Origin: JAAXKN01 sp050258815
GTDB taxonomy: Bacteria > Bacteroidota > Ignavibacteria > Ignavibacteriales > SURF-24
Direction: 5' to 3'
Length of the DNA: 64,000 bases
Assembly: GCA_050258815.1 (NCBI GenBank)
Contig: JBLMZM010000176.1
Location: forward strand, 21,095 to 85,094
Below, one piece after another: positions 16,984 through 27,500 of this stretch. The translations under genes were made by a program, and so were the position numbers. The number at the start of each line of letters is the position of its first letter. The first letter of the stretch is position 1. The notes under the pieces were generated by a model that was not told the DNA's origin, did not search any database, and saw nothing but the letters and a program-made list of their open reading frames with translations.

Positions 16984-19248
16984 TTATTTCAGAAGTGTCA
17001 GCTTTTTCGATACCGAGTATGCGCCTGAGGTAAGCTTGTATAAATAGATCCCGCTGGCGAGATCCTTTCCGTCAAATTTCACCTGGTACCTGCCTGGTCC
17101 TTTTACCCCCTCGGCAAGTGTTGCCACCTCCATGCCTATCAGGTTGTAAACCTTTAAGCTCATATAGCCATATGCGGGTAATGTATAATTTATGGTTGCC
17201 CCCGGGTTGCAGGGATTTGGATAGTTCTGGCTGAGCGTGATTCCGCCGGGGATAAAGTCATGATCCGTATACTCAACAACGTCTGTTACATTGCTCGTCC
17301 AATTGACGTCATCAATTGTAACCTGCCCCGAAGTTGCATCTATCTGCTGGAAGCGGATGGTAAATGGACCGGTAACATTGACACTGATGGGGGCAAAGTC
17401 CTTTATAACATTAGCTTCACCCGTTGAGGTTGCAGTTGCAACCAGCTTATCATTTATATAAACACCGAGTTTTACGTTGGTGCTGAACGACTGCATATAC
17501 TTAAAACTGAGCATGCCGCATCCGCCCTGAATTATACCCGAGGTAACGCTGGCAGCTGCATCTTTCTTTAACACGGGTGAGGGTGCCTTGATCTGCACGC
17601 CCGGGTTTCCCGAGCATAAATTGTACTTCCAGACAGAGCCATCCTGCCCTGAAAAACTTCCGTTTAAGTAGGATGTGCCGGTTTCCGGAAATTTTGCAAA
17701 GGTTTCAGTCCCGCCATTTGAAATAATGTCGTTATCCAGGACTTTAAGCGTAAATGTATTTTGCGCCCCAATTTGTACAGAAGTGCCGCCGGTTGCGTTT
17801 TTAAGGCTGAATGTCAGGTTCTGCGGCCCCTCTGTTGTTGTATTTTCAGGTATCTGCAGCGTAACGTATTGAGTCACAGAACTGCCAGCAGGAAATGTAA
17901 CGGTCTGTTCATTAAAACCATTTACATATCTGCTGTCACCCGCAACAAGTACTACCTGCAATGTTGTTGGCGTTACCGGACTCGATCCTGAGATTGCAAT
18001 TGGCAGATTAAAGCTCTGCCCCTCGTTTACCGTGGCAGTAGATGCTGAGAAATAAACTGTGGTTTGTGCCAGACCGCTCGTGCGGGTCTTTATTGCAGGT
18101 ACCGTTCCGCTGGTTTTATAGTTAATTTCACTGCCGGAACCGTTATAGGCATAAACCGTAAAGTAATAATCAGAAGCGGTCTTAAGATTAGTAAACGTAC
18201 AGGAGTCTGCTCCTGAATAAGGCACGTTTATTATTTCCCTGCCGTCTGAGAAATCCTTGTCGTCATTATACCGGGTTCCGTCAACGGGTATGAAATAATT
18301 ATCTTTATTATATGCAAGGATCAGATAGCCAGAGGGAGCCTGTGCACCAGCAGCGGCATCGGTCCATTTCACCGTAATTGAATTGTCAGTCACACCGGCA
18401 GTAAGATTTGTTAACTGATTCGTGGGCTCAGTAACAAAGACAGGTGACAAAAGTGTAAGATCATTAAAATTAATGTAGTTTACGTATTCCGGATGATCAA
18501 CAAATGGATTTCTGTTCTGCTGAATTGTTTGTATATAATTGTTCCTTTCTATTTCCCACTTATCCGGCGGATCCAGCCTGTTCCATTCCAGCAGCGTATT
18601 CAGGTCCTCCGGAGCCTCGCCAATAGCAGGAAGTCTTGTGTTATTCAGCCAGTTAAAATTCCACGTGCCATTGACCCCGTCATACTTTATGCACATGTAT
18701 AACAAGGCCCTGGCAGCATCCCCCTTGTGGGAATCTCTCGGTTCATAAACCGTTTTGCCGTCGGCATTGGTACCGAACTTCCCTTCCTTAAAGACATAGG
18801 TTGCACTACTTACTACTCCAAGAGGATGATTGCTTCTGTATCCGTTTGCACTGTTCTGATTTGTAGGGAAAAGATGGTGCTGGTCTGAATACTCATCGCC
18901 ATCTTTCGAATCATATGTCGGCATCCAGCTGTGGCACCAGGTATGTTCGCGGCTGAAGTAGCTCCACGCAAAAGGCGGGGTGTAAACATAATTTTCACCG
19001 CTGTATACGCAGGTTATAACCCTCCGGCCTTCTGTCGTATCCCGGGAAGCATATTTTGCCACCATCGTCTCATCATACTGATCGTAGCTGATTTTCGTAT
19101 ATGGGGCGCGAATGCGGGTTTTAAGCTGATTTATAAAATCGGGACTGGAGGTATTGATATTGTCGTAATATGTTCCGGCCTGGGGCAGTATTGTGCCGGA
19201 AAAAAGAATGAACAGACATAATAATTGAGCCCAAAATGTTTTTTTCAA
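16984..19248 (-). CDS. Secreted endonuclease I family nuclease with type IX sorting domain
   Basis: 754 residues. A signal peptide (about 1-23) precedes an endonuclease I domain with the His-Me-finger-type core REHTWCHSWMP (His102) and DQHHLFPTNQNSANGYRSNH (124-141). Two beta domains follow: a fibronectin III-like domain (about 285-390) and a Calx-beta-like domain (about 392-510, containing TVNEGQSFNLPIAISG). The C-terminus is a sorting domain starting LSQNYPNPCNPGATINYTL. It should be exported by Sec, then moved through the outer membrane by type IX secretion to degrade extracellular DNA or RNA. The start is a TTG at 19248 after AAGGA, since no in-frame ATG would keep the signal peptide. Confidence 0.9.
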   Translation of the reverse strand: MKKTFWAQLLCLFILFSGTILPQAGTYYDNINTSSPDFINQLKTRIRAPYTKISYDQYDETMVAKYASRDTTEGRRVITCVYSGENYVYTPPFAWSYFSREHTWCHSWMPTYDSKDGDEYSDQHHLFPTNQNSANGYRSNHPLGVVSSATYVFKEGKFGTNADGKTVYEPRDSHKGDAARALLYMCIKYDGVNGTWNFNWLNNTRLPAIGEAPEDLNTLLEWNRLDPPDKWEIERNNYIQTIQQNRNPFVDHPEYVNYINFNDLTLLSPVFVTEPTNQLTNLTAGVTDNSITVKWTDAAAGAQAPSGYLILAYNKDNYFIPVDGTRYNDDKDFSDGREIINVPYSGADSCTFTNLKTASDYYFTVYAYNGSGSEINYKTSGTVPAIKTRTSGLAQTTVYFSASTATVNEGQSFNLPIAISGSSPVTPTTLQVVLVAGDSRYVNGFNEQTVTFPAGSSVTQYVTLQIPENTTTEGPQNLTFSLKNATGGTSVQIGAQNTFTLKVLDNDIISNGGTETFAKFPETGTSYLNGSFSGQDGSVWKYNLCSGNPGVQIKAPSPVLKKDAAASVTSGIIQGGCGMLSFKYMQSFSTNVKLGVYINDKLVATATSTGEANVIKDFAPISVNVTGPFTIRFQQIDATSGQVTIDDVNWTSNVTDVVEYTDHDFIPGGITLSQNYPNPCNPGATINYTLPAYGYMSLKVYNLIGMEVATLAEGVKGPGRYQVKFDGKDLASGIYLYKLTSGAYSVSKKLTLLK

Positions 19249-19513
19249 TTTTTAAATCCTTATAAATTCATTTATCAAAGATCTGGCCTGGAGGTTAGCA
19301 GTCGCACTGGAAAGTTTCCCGAGGACTCAATACCAGGAAAAACCGTGGAGCAACTTACAATATTAATCAGGCAGCGTCAAGTTCCTGCTCCGGAATTCTG
19401 GTTGGAGTCCAGGGGAAATTAATAGATTGAATTAGTGTCATATAAGAATAATTTAGACAATACCCGGGTAAGTAACGGTTAGAAATGTTTATATTTAATC
19501 AAGCGAGGTGAAT

Positions 19514-19912
19514 ATGGGACTGATGGATAATTTAAAAGACACGGCAGGCAGCCTGCTGGGCGGTCAGAATTCCGGTATTGTAAATGCCGTACTGCAGATG
19601 TTTACGCACAATGAACACGGAGGATTGGGAGGACTCATCCAGTCTTTTCAGAGCAAGGGAATGGGAGATATTGTTTCCTCATGGATAAGTAAAGGTGAGA
19701 ACAAACCCATTTCAAAAGAGCAGTTAAAAGAGGGACTAGGTGAAAACCGCATACAGGATATAGCAACCAAATCAGGCCAGGCTCCCGATACGGTAGTCTC
19801 AAAACTAACTGAAGTATTGCCAGATGTAGTCAATAAACTGACTCCTGATGGAGATATCCCACAGGACAACGTGCTTCAGCAGGGCATTAGTTTCCTTAAA
19901 AGTAAACTTTAA
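19514..19912 (+). CDS. YidB-like (DUF937) protein
   Basis: 132 residues from ATG 19514, which sits 5 bases after a GAGGTG ribosome binding site; a GTG at 19508 is inside that site. The N-terminus GLMDNLKDTAGSLLGG and the segment GGLGGLIQSFQSKGMGDIVSSWI are typical of YidB/DUF937 proteins. The C-terminal half (KEGLGENRIQDIATKSGQ and LTEVLPDVVNKLTPDGDIP) also matches. The cellular role of the family is unknown. No signal peptide or membrane helix is present. It has its own strong hairpin downstream and appears monocistronic. Confidence 0.9.
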   Translation: MGLMDNLKDTAGSLLGGQNSGIVNAVLQMFTHNEHGGLGGLIQSFQSKGMGDIVSSWISKGENKPISKEQLKEGLGENRIQDIATKSGQAPDTVVSKLTEVLPDVVNKLTPDGDIPQDNVLQQGISFLKSKL

Positions 19913-19914
19913 AT

Positions 19915-19976
19915 GCTGCCCCCCGGGTCTGAAATCCATGCGTGGACTACAGACACGGGGGCAGCCCGGTTTTATT
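19915..19976 (+). terminator. Strong terminator after the YidB-like gene
   Basis: GCTGCCCCC beginning at 19915 pairs with GGGGGCAGC ending at 19965, extended inwards by GTCTG and CAGAC. The trailing sequence is CCGGTTTTATT. Confidence 0.75.
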
Positions 19977-20064
19977 GAAATATTTTTATTATTGATTCAA
20001 AAATATTTGACTGAACTGCCATATTATCATTTTTTTTCGTACTTTAACCCAGTAATTAAAATAT

Positions 20065-20095
20065 TTTGAACAGGTTTTTGTTTCGCTTAATTTTT
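20065..20095 (+). promoter_or_regulatory. Possible promoter of the 603-residue protein gene
   Basis: TTTG (20065-20068), 19 bases, then TAATTTTT (20088-20095) is close to the Bacteroidota consensus TTTG-N19/20-TAnnTTTG with one mismatch. It would leave a leader of about 80 bases. Confidence 0.3.
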
Positions 20096-20178
20096 CTAAG
20101 ATGAACTTTATCTGCCGGTATTTAAGTTGAATACGCTTACCTGATCTTTCCTCTCATTATTTTTTCGTTTTACGATTT

Positions 20179-21990
20179 ATGAATTATTCTACAGAGCATA
20201 AATTTCACATCCCTGTACTGGGTGTGGGTTTTTCTATTGATACACCGGTTAAGGTGGCAAAATACGGAATTTCATCGGTTATTTCCCTGGTGGATGATAC
20301 ACTGATGGAGAAACTCAGAAAACATTATCTGGACAAACTCAACGAACCCTATATTCCTATTATGAGCAATGATGATGATTCAAGGGCCTGCAGGATTACC
20401 GCGTACCTGAATCTTATACACAGAATAGTACGTGAGCAGTTTGAATCATTGAAAGCTTCCGCCTTTACGGCAGGCAGTGAAATCAGTAAATACTTCGAGA
20501 TGCTGCCCGACTTCTCGCAGCTGAAGATCCGCTATCATGAAATGCTGGCCTCAAAAGACGAAAAGCTCAGGAGCAAACTTGAGGCCTGGCTCAGACAGAA
20601 CATCAGACGCGGGTCAATTGACGTCAATATAATGACTAAGGTGGACAACGCTAATTATGATAAAAACGGCAACAAAATGACGCCGGAATACAACGATGCC
20701 CATGCCTCCTTAAGGGGCTTTGCGCAAAGTGATCTGGAAGGTTCAATCATCTTTTCAGCCGGAATGAACCCCAAATTGTTCAGCTACCTGGAAAGCTTCG
20801 CGGATTTTTACCCCGCTAATTATAATAAACCTAAAAAGAAAATTGTAATTAAGGTGAGCGATTTCCGCTCTGCCGATATACAGGGCAGATACCTGGCTAA
20901 AAAGGGACTCTGGGTTTCGGAATACCGCATTGAATCTGGACTTAACTGCGGGGGGCATGCTTTTGCCTCAGACGGACAGCTCCTGGGACCCATACTCGAA
21001 GAATTCAGGCAAAAGAAGGACCAGCTCTTGGCCTCACTGCGCGAATTGTATCTTAAGGCCATCAATAATAAAAATATTTCTTTCGATCCTGAAAACCTGG
21101 AATTTCACGTGACCGTCCAGGGCGGCGTGGGTAAATCCACAGAACAGGAATTCCTGCTCCGCCATTACAACGTTAAATCGGTAGGCTGGGGAAGCCCTTT
21201 TCTTCTGGTGCCTGAAGTGATGAATGTGGATGATGATACACTGCAGAGACTTAGTGCTGCGGGTGAGGACGACCTTTATTTAAGCGGAGTTTCCCCTCTT
21301 GGAGTCGCCTTTAACAACCTGCGAGGAAATGAAAAGGACACTGAAAAAATGCTCCGGGTGGAAAATGATAAACCAGGCAGCCCATGCCCTAAAAAATTCC
21401 TGCAGTCAAGCACTGAATTTTCAGATAAACCTCTCTGCACAGCCTCAATTACCTTTATCAACAAAAAGGTTAAGCAGCTGAAAGAAAAATTCACCGAAAC
21501 AGAAGACTTCCAAAAAGAATTTGACAGGACGGTTGAGAAGGTTTGTTTATGTGAAGGGCTTGCAGCCTCGGCTCTGATTGTAAATAACATTGAAACCCCC
21601 AGGCAAAGCCGGGCAGTCTCGGTATGCCCGGGTCCTAACCTGGCATACTTTTCAAAAATTACCGGGCTCAGAGAGATGGTAGATCATATCTACGGGAAGA
21701 TTGACCTCATAACAGATCCTTCCAGACCCAATATGTTTATCAAGGAATTATCCCTTTACGTGGATTATTTCTTCAGGAAAGCAGATGAGAGCATGAAACC
21801 CTTGTCGGCTCAGGCCGAATCGGTTCTTGCATCATTTAAGGCCAATCTGCTTGAAGGCATTAACTATTACAAGAAAATAATTCCCGAGATAGCCGAAGAG
21901 ACAGAAAAGGTTAAACAGAAGATGACCGAACAGCTAAATTTATTTGAAGCTAAATTAATGTCCTTCTCCGCAATAACTGTTAAGAGTTAG
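20179..21990 (+). CDS. Uncharacterised 603-residue protein with FMN-barrel (nitronate monooxygenase-like) motifs
   Basis: I do not recognise a named family with confidence. The N-terminus HIPVLGVGFSIDTPVKVAKYG resembles the first strand-loop of nitronate monooxygenase-type TIM barrels. Further on are GLNCGGHAF (like the EAGGH loop) and EFHVTVQGGVGKSTEQEFLL with VGWGSPFLLVPE, which look like the later barrel strands that bind FMN phosphate. The C-terminal part has paired cysteines VCLCEGLAASALIVN and VCPGPNLAYFSK, then a helical end. No signal peptide or membrane helix is present. A large alpha insertion (about residues 40-200) and the cysteines set it apart from simple flavin enzymes. It lies alone between terminators and has no Shine-Dalgarno site at ATG 20179. 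Confidence 0.75.
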   Translation: MNYSTEHKFHIPVLGVGFSIDTPVKVAKYGISSVISLVDDTLMEKLRKHYLDKLNEPYIPIMSNDDDSRACRITAYLNLIHRIVREQFESLKASAFTAGSEISKYFEMLPDFSQLKIRYHEMLASKDEKLRSKLEAWLRQNIRRGSIDVNIMTKVDNANYDKNGNKMTPEYNDAHASLRGFAQSDLEGSIIFSAGMNPKLFSYLESFADFYPANYNKPKKKIVIKVSDFRSADIQGRYLAKKGLWVSEYRIESGLNCGGHAFASDGQLLGPILEEFRQKKDQLLASLRELYLKAINNKNISFDPENLEFHVTVQGGVGKSTEQEFLLRHYNVKSVGWGSPFLLVPEVMNVDDDTLQRLSAAGEDDLYLSGVSPLGVAFNNLRGNEKDTEKMLRVENDKPGSPCPKKFLQSSTEFSDKPLCTASITFINKKVKQLKEKFTETEDFQKEFDRTVEKVCLCEGLAASALIVNNIETPRQSRAVSVCPGPNLAYFSKITGLREMVDHIYGKIDLITDPSRPNMFIKELSLYVDYFFRKADESMKPLSAQAESVLASFKANLLEGINYYKKIIPEIAEETEKVKQKMTEQLNLFEAKLMSFSAITVKS

Positions 21991-22072
21991 TAAGATTGCT
22001 GCCTATGTAACGCAATAATCCTGGAGAAGATAATATCTTCGTTAACTCAGCCATTACAATACTGCCAGAAAA

Positions 22073-22113
22073 TTTAAGTGCCGGGATCAGCATCTCTGAA
22101 CCCGGCACTTAAA
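22073..22113 (+). terminator. Terminator after the 603-residue protein gene
   Basis: TTTAAGTGCCGGG (22073-22085) pairs with CCCGGCACTTAAA (22101-22113), a 13-bp stem with A/T-rich ends. Confidence 0.75.
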
Positions 22114-22242
22114 TAATCTTAAAATCACATTCGTCATTTCAAAAACATCATTCTGATGGATTTATCAAAAGTACTACGTTCTGTGTTTTGTCTGACTTTT
22201 TCACTATATTTTTACAAGATTAAAATTTTCATGGGGGTTACT

Positions 22243-22896
22243 ATGAGACTTCCCTTTACAACAGAACAGTTCCTTTCAGTTTTTCAGCAGTATAACACGT
22301 CAGTATTTCCCATGCAGATCCTGTTCTATCTGATTGCCGGTGTCATTGCTTATCTGTTAATTAAAAGGCCTGGTAATTCCGATAAGATCATTAATGCCTC
22401 ACTGGCTTTCTTTTGGCTCTGGATGGGCATTATGTACCACCTTGTATTTTTTACTGCCATCAATCAGGCAGCATATCTTTTCGGAATCCTGTTTATAATT
22501 CAGGGACTGCTTTTCATTTACTCAGGCCTCGTTACATCTCAGCTGCAGTATTCAAACCAGAACAATATTTATTCCTATGCCGGATGGATATTCATTATTT
22601 TTGCGCTCTTTATATATCCGCTGCTGGGAACGATGTTCGGTCATCCTTATCCTAAGATGCCGACTTTCGGCCTTCCATGCCCCACCACGATTTTTACTTT
22701 CGGAATATTTCTGTTTTCAGTCAAAAAATTGTCCATTTATGTGTATATCATTCCACTGTTGTGGAGTATAATTGGTTTCGGAGCGGCACTGAATCTTTCT
22801 ATTATACAGGACTACGGATTGATTCTGGCAGGTTTACTCGGTTCAGGATTGATACTTAGCTATAATAAAAAGATGATATCCGGAATTACAGCCTGA
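22243..22896 (+). CDS. DUF6064-type integral membrane protein
   Basis: 217 residues from ATG 22243, which follows a GGGGG site by 5 bases; frames opening at 22156 or 22231 add unconvincing sequence. About seven hydrophobic helices span the protein. The segment GHPYPKMPTFGLPCPTTIFT is the conserved loop of DUF6064 proteins, a family of unknown function. The first helix begins after TTEQFLSVFQQYNTSVFP, also typical. It is followed by a hairpin shared with the convergent TPR gene. A transport or electron-transfer role cannot be judged from sequence. Confidence 0.8.
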   Translation: MRLPFTTEQFLSVFQQYNTSVFPMQILFYLIAGVIAYLLIKRPGNSDKIINASLAFFWLWMGIMYHLVFFTAINQAAYLFGILFIIQGLLFIYSGLVTSQLQYSNQNNIYSYAGWIFIIFALFIYPLLGTMFGHPYPKMPTFGLPCPTTIFTFGIFLFSVKKLSIYVYIIPLLWSIIGFGAALNLSIIQDYGLILAGLLGSGLILSYNKKMISGITA

Positions 22897-22931
22897 GGGC
22901 ATGGAAAAAATATTTGCATGATTCATGAAAA

Positions 22932-22972
22932 AGTCCGTAGCCAATACTTAATATTTGTATTGACTACGGACT
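22932..22972. terminator. Shared terminator between DUF6064 and TPR genes
   Basis: AGTCCGTAG plus CAATAC (22932-22947) pairs with GTATTG plus CTACGGACT (22957-22972), with one mismatch. On the minus strand the stem is followed by TTTTTCATG, so it serves the TPR gene best. Confidence 0.75.
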
Positions 22973-22979
22973 ATGGGCT

Positions 22980-24314
22980 TTATGGTTTAGCACCCTTATC
23001 GGATGCTTTATTTTTGTTTATTATCCTGCCAGAGTTTGTCACCCTCAGCTTCAGACTACTCTTCCGTATTTCCGGGATAGTCATATCGTCTTCAATAAAT
23101 TCATTGTACAGTGACGTTACCCTCTCCTGCTTTCCCTGTGTAGTATAAATATAAACGAGATTATTGAAGGCCATGTCTATATTGAATTTCATAATTAATG
23201 ATTTCTTATACGCCGCAGCCGCATCGTCATACTTTTTTAAGACGAGGTAACTAGCCCCCAGGCGGCTGTACAATTCCGGCATAAATTCCAGAGTGCCTGA
23301 TTTTGCTGCTTTTTCAAAGTATACTATAGATGTATCAAACTTCCCCAACTCTGAATTTAAAGCACCAAGATAAAAGCAGGTCCTGGGATTCCCGGGCTCT
23401 ATTAAATAAGAATATTCCAGCGCAGCCTTTGCCTCTTCAAAATAAACGAGCTTCTGGTTTGCATTCAGGGAATCATTAAGACCCGCATAATAGAAATAAC
23501 AGTAGCCAAGTTTCTGAAATACACTGGACGTCAGGTCGCCGGTGTTTATTGCATTCTTGTAGTATGCGGCAGCATTCAGGTAGTTTTTCTTCCTGAAATA
23601 AATATCCGCCTTTAATTTATGCAGAAGAGAGTTATCAGGATAGAGTTGCAGGGATTCATCAATAAGTGCGTTTGCAAGCCGCGTGCTGTCGAGCTTTATA
23701 TAATTTATTGCCAGCTGCTGTGCCGAAGTGATGTTGGATGGATTTAATGCATGCGCCTTTTCATAATAGCTGGCTGAGAGCCGGACCGAGTCGCTCTTCA
23801 GGGCACAGTAGCCCAGCTGGGCATAAATAAAACTGTTCATTGTATCGCGCTGAAGTATCTTGTTATACACCTCCGCCGCCTGATCGTATGCCTCCTCGCT
23901 CATGAATACTCCCGCCAGACTAAAGGCAATGCTTTTATTGGATGAATCCCTGCTGTAAGCTGTCATGTAATGATCCACCGCTTTTTTGTACATTCCCAAA
24001 GATTCCAAAGTCCGGCCCATTTCAGAATAATATACTGCCTTACTGCTATCCAGGCGTATTGCGCTTGAAAAAGCATCCGCTGCCTTTTCACTTCTGTATG
24101 CTCCCTGGTAAGCAAGACCAAGCCTGTAATACAGCCCGGCATTCAGCGAATCCTTCTTAATGCTTTCGTTCAGAATAGTTACAGCCTGGTCATACTCCCC
24201 CCTTGCCAGGAGAATATCAATCCTGTCATAATTACCGTTATCCTGCGCAAATAGCGGGACGGAAAATAAAAAGAGAAAGAAAAAACTTAACCGTATACTG
24301 TAATTAGCCGGCAT
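22980..24314 (-). CDS. Secreted tetratricopeptide-repeat protein
   Basis: 444 residues from ATG 24314, chosen because AGGAGG lies 9 bases upstream and a signal peptide (MPANYSIRLSFFFLFLFS) starts there. The rest is about 11-12 TPR units, seen as repeats of the kind LYYRLGLAYQGAYRSEKAADAFSSAIRLD, interrupted by short linkers. TPR arrays scaffold protein complexes. This one would act in the periplasm or be attached to the outer membrane, and no sorting domain is present. The C-terminus is basic (NKNKASDKGAKP). No enzymatic domain is seen. Neighbours give no clue to the partner. Confidence 0.88.
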   Translation of the reverse strand: MPANYSIRLSFFFLFLFSVPLFAQDNGNYDRIDILLARGEYDQAVTILNESIKKDSLNAGLYYRLGLAYQGAYRSEKAADAFSSAIRLDSSKAVYYSEMGRTLESLGMYKKAVDHYMTAYSRDSSNKSIAFSLAGVFMSEEAYDQAAEVYNKILQRDTMNSFIYAQLGYCALKSDSVRLSASYYEKAHALNPSNITSAQQLAINYIKLDSTRLANALIDESLQLYPDNSLLHKLKADIYFRKKNYLNAAAYYKNAINTGDLTSSVFQKLGYCYFYYAGLNDSLNANQKLVYFEEAKAALEYSYLIEPGNPRTCFYLGALNSELGKFDTSIVYFEKAAKSGTLEFMPELYSRLGASYLVLKKYDDAAAAYKKSLIMKFNIDMAFNNLVYIYTTQGKQERVTSLYNEFIEDDMTIPEIRKSSLKLRVTNSGRIINKNKASDKGAKP

Positions 24315-24534
24315 ATAATATTCCTCCTGGCTGTTAGAAAATTGTGGTACCGTTTTTAATTGCGCTAAATATGAATCCGTTTTTGTAATGCCCAATCCCT
24401 TAGAGTGCTGAAGATTATGGAATTAAAATGCAACAGAGGGAATTAAAGAACAAGTATAAAATGAATAATTTAGACGGGGAGGAGGATTTATGTGTACGTT
24501 AACAGAGTTGGAGGAATTTTTATAAAAATAATAA

Positions 24535-24572
24535 GGGCAGAGAAAAGCTGTCTTTTCTCTGCCCCATTTTTT
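24535..24572. terminator. Bidirectional terminator after the metal-efflux operon
   Basis: GGGCAGAGAAAAG (24535-24547) pairs perfectly with CTTTTCTCTGCCC (24552-24564) around a 4-base loop. T-rich sequence follows on both strands, with the minus strand serving the RND pump gene. Confidence 0.85.
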
Positions 24573-24580
24573 ATAGCAAT

Positions 24581-27500
24581 TTATATTTCAGATTCAGTTT
24601 TTTTCTTTTCGAACCAGCTGTATATTGACGGTATCAGCAGCAGTGTAAGCAGTGTGGAAGTCACCAGGCCCCCCACCACAACAGTTGCCAGCGGCTTCTG
24701 AATCTCACTTCCTGCTCCTGTTGCATAAAGCATCGGGATCAGGCTGAATACCGCAATTGAGGCTGTCATTAGTACCGGCCTTAACCTGTCGGCACTACCC
24801 TTCAGTATCGCATCCATCAGTCCCATTCCCTCAGTACGCAGCTGGGAAATATGCGATACCAGAACAACACCGTTCAATACCGCAACACCAAACAGTACAA
24901 TAAACCCAACCGAGGCCGGAACCGACAGGTACTGCCCCGAGATCCAGAGTGAAAACACTCCGCCAATAAGGGCAAAGGGCAGGTTGGAGATAACAAGCAT
25001 AGTAAGTCTTATTGACCTGAAGGTTACAAAAAGCAGTAGCATGATGAGGGCTATTGCAATGGGACCTATTATCAGGAGTTTACTCATTGCACGCTGCTGG
25101 TTTTCAAACTGTCCTCCCCAGGTCAGGTAATAACCCGCAGGCAGTTTTACCTTTGACTTAATTTTCTCTTTGGCCTCTGCAACGAAGCTTCCGATATCCC
25201 TGCCCTGAATATTCATTTCAATACCGATCCTGCGCATACCGTCCTCACGGCTTACCTGAACGGGACCCTCGGTAAGTGAAATCATCGCAAGATCACGAAG
25301 TGGTATTTTGGCCCCGTCATGCGCCGGTATCAGAATATTACCGATTGTTTCAACCGAATTCCTGTCTTCCTCGGGCAGGCGGACTGTAATGTCAAAATTT
25401 CTGTTTTCCTCATAAAACCTGGATGCCGATTTTCCGGCTACTGCTATCTCGATCACATTCTGAATATCACTGATATTCAGTCCGTACCGGGCAATCTTAC
25501 TTCTGTCAATCTCAATGGAAAGATATGGCTGGCCTGAGACTTTTTCGGCAATAAGATCCGTTCCGCCTTCTACTTTGGAAAGCACCTTTACTATCTCATC
25601 GGCTTTCTGCTTTAATACGTCAATATTTTCACCGAAAAGCTTCAGTATCAGCTGTGCCTTGGTTCCAGCCACCAGTTCATCAATCCTGCACTGTATGGGC
25701 TGGCTGAAGCTGAATGCTATTCCCGGAATTGAGGATAATGAATCCCTCATCTGTGCGGTTAACTCTTCACGGCTCAGGTTGCTTTCCCAGCTGTCCTTCG
25801 GATACATTACTCCTACATAACCTGTCTTGTCTACTCCCCTGGTATCCAAAGCAACACCGGTCTGCCCGGTTCTTGAGACTACGGTTTTAAGCTCAGGGAA
25901 CTTCTTTAGCTTTTCACCGATCATCCTGTTTGCATCCATCGCCCTGTCAAGCGATACACCCGGCAGGAGCGAAACATCCATGTCGAATGACCCCTCATCC
26001 ATTATTGGTATGAACTCTGTTCCCAGGTATGGAATAATTAGAAAAGATATGATGAGAAAAACACCTGCTATGCTCAGGATCACCTTTCTTTTCTGCATAC
26101 AGTATTTAAGAAGCGGGAGGTAAATCTTTTGAATATACTTCATTATTACGCTTTCTTTTTCAGGCTGGGATTTAAGAATTACTGAACACAGCACAGGGAT
26201 CACAAAAATTGATAGAAACAGCGATGAAAGCAGTGCAATTGCCACCGTCTTAGCCAATGGCCCGAACATTTTACCTTCTATTCCCTCAAGCGAAAGTATC
26301 GGGATAAATGTGATGGCAATGATCAGTTCACCATAAATACTTGGCTTTCTTACCTCCAGGACGGCCTTTAATACGGTCATTATACCGGGCTTTTCGTGCG
26401 TGGTTTCACTTAAATGACGCTGGACATTTTCCACCTGAATTATCGTGGCATCGATGATCATTCCAACTGAAATTGCAAGTCCGCCCAAGGACATCAGGTT
26501 CGCACCGAGTCCGAATACTTTCATTACTATGAAAGTAGTAAGAAGCGACAGGGGCAGGGCTATCAGCACTACAGCCGCTCCCCGGAAACTCCTTAGAAGC
26601 AGATAAAGAACAATAAGCACCAGAATTGAGCCTTCAATCAGCGCCCTGGTTACTGTATTAACGCTTGCATTTACAATATCAGCACGGTCATAGTAAGGGA
26701 CCATCTTAATTCCCTCGGGCAGGACATTGCTTTCGTTTATTTCATTCACCTTAGCAGCTACCCTTTTTACAACCTCTTTACCGTTTTCACCCCGGAGCAT
26801 CATGACAATTCCGCCCACGGCCTCGTCCTTGCCATTTATCATTGAAGCGCCCTGGCGTACTGCTTCGCCAATTTTTACATCCGCTACATCTTTTAAGTAA
26901 ACGGGCGTACCCTGGACGGATTTAAGAACAATGTTGTCAATATCCACCGTACTTTTTATCAGTCCGACACTCCTGATGATATACTGGTCAGAATATTTCT
27001 CGAGTATATTTCCACCTACGTTCTGATTATTATTCTCAATTGCAGAATAAACCTCATCTACTGTTACGTCATACTTAAGAAGTTTTTCAGGCTGCACCAC
27101 TACCTGGTACTGTTTGAAATATCCACCAAAGGAATTAATTTCATTTACTCCGGGAACACTCTTCAGCATCGGATCAATAACCCATTCCTCCAGAGTCCTC
27201 AGGTTTGTCAGATATTCCTTCTTCTGAACAGGATCCTTTGGCATGTTGCCTTCAAGCGTATATTGGTAGATCTCCCCCATTGCCGTTGCAATGGGTCCCA
27301 TTGAAACTTCCACGCCTCTGGGTACGCTTTCCTTTGCTTCAGCCAGGCGTTCAAAGACCAGCTGCCTGGCAAAATAAATATCCACGTCATCGTCAAAAAT
27401 TACAGTTACAATTGAGAGACCGAACTTTGTAACAGAGCGCATCTGCTGAACTTTCGGCAGCCCGCGCATTGACATTTCAATCGGATATGTCACCGAACGT

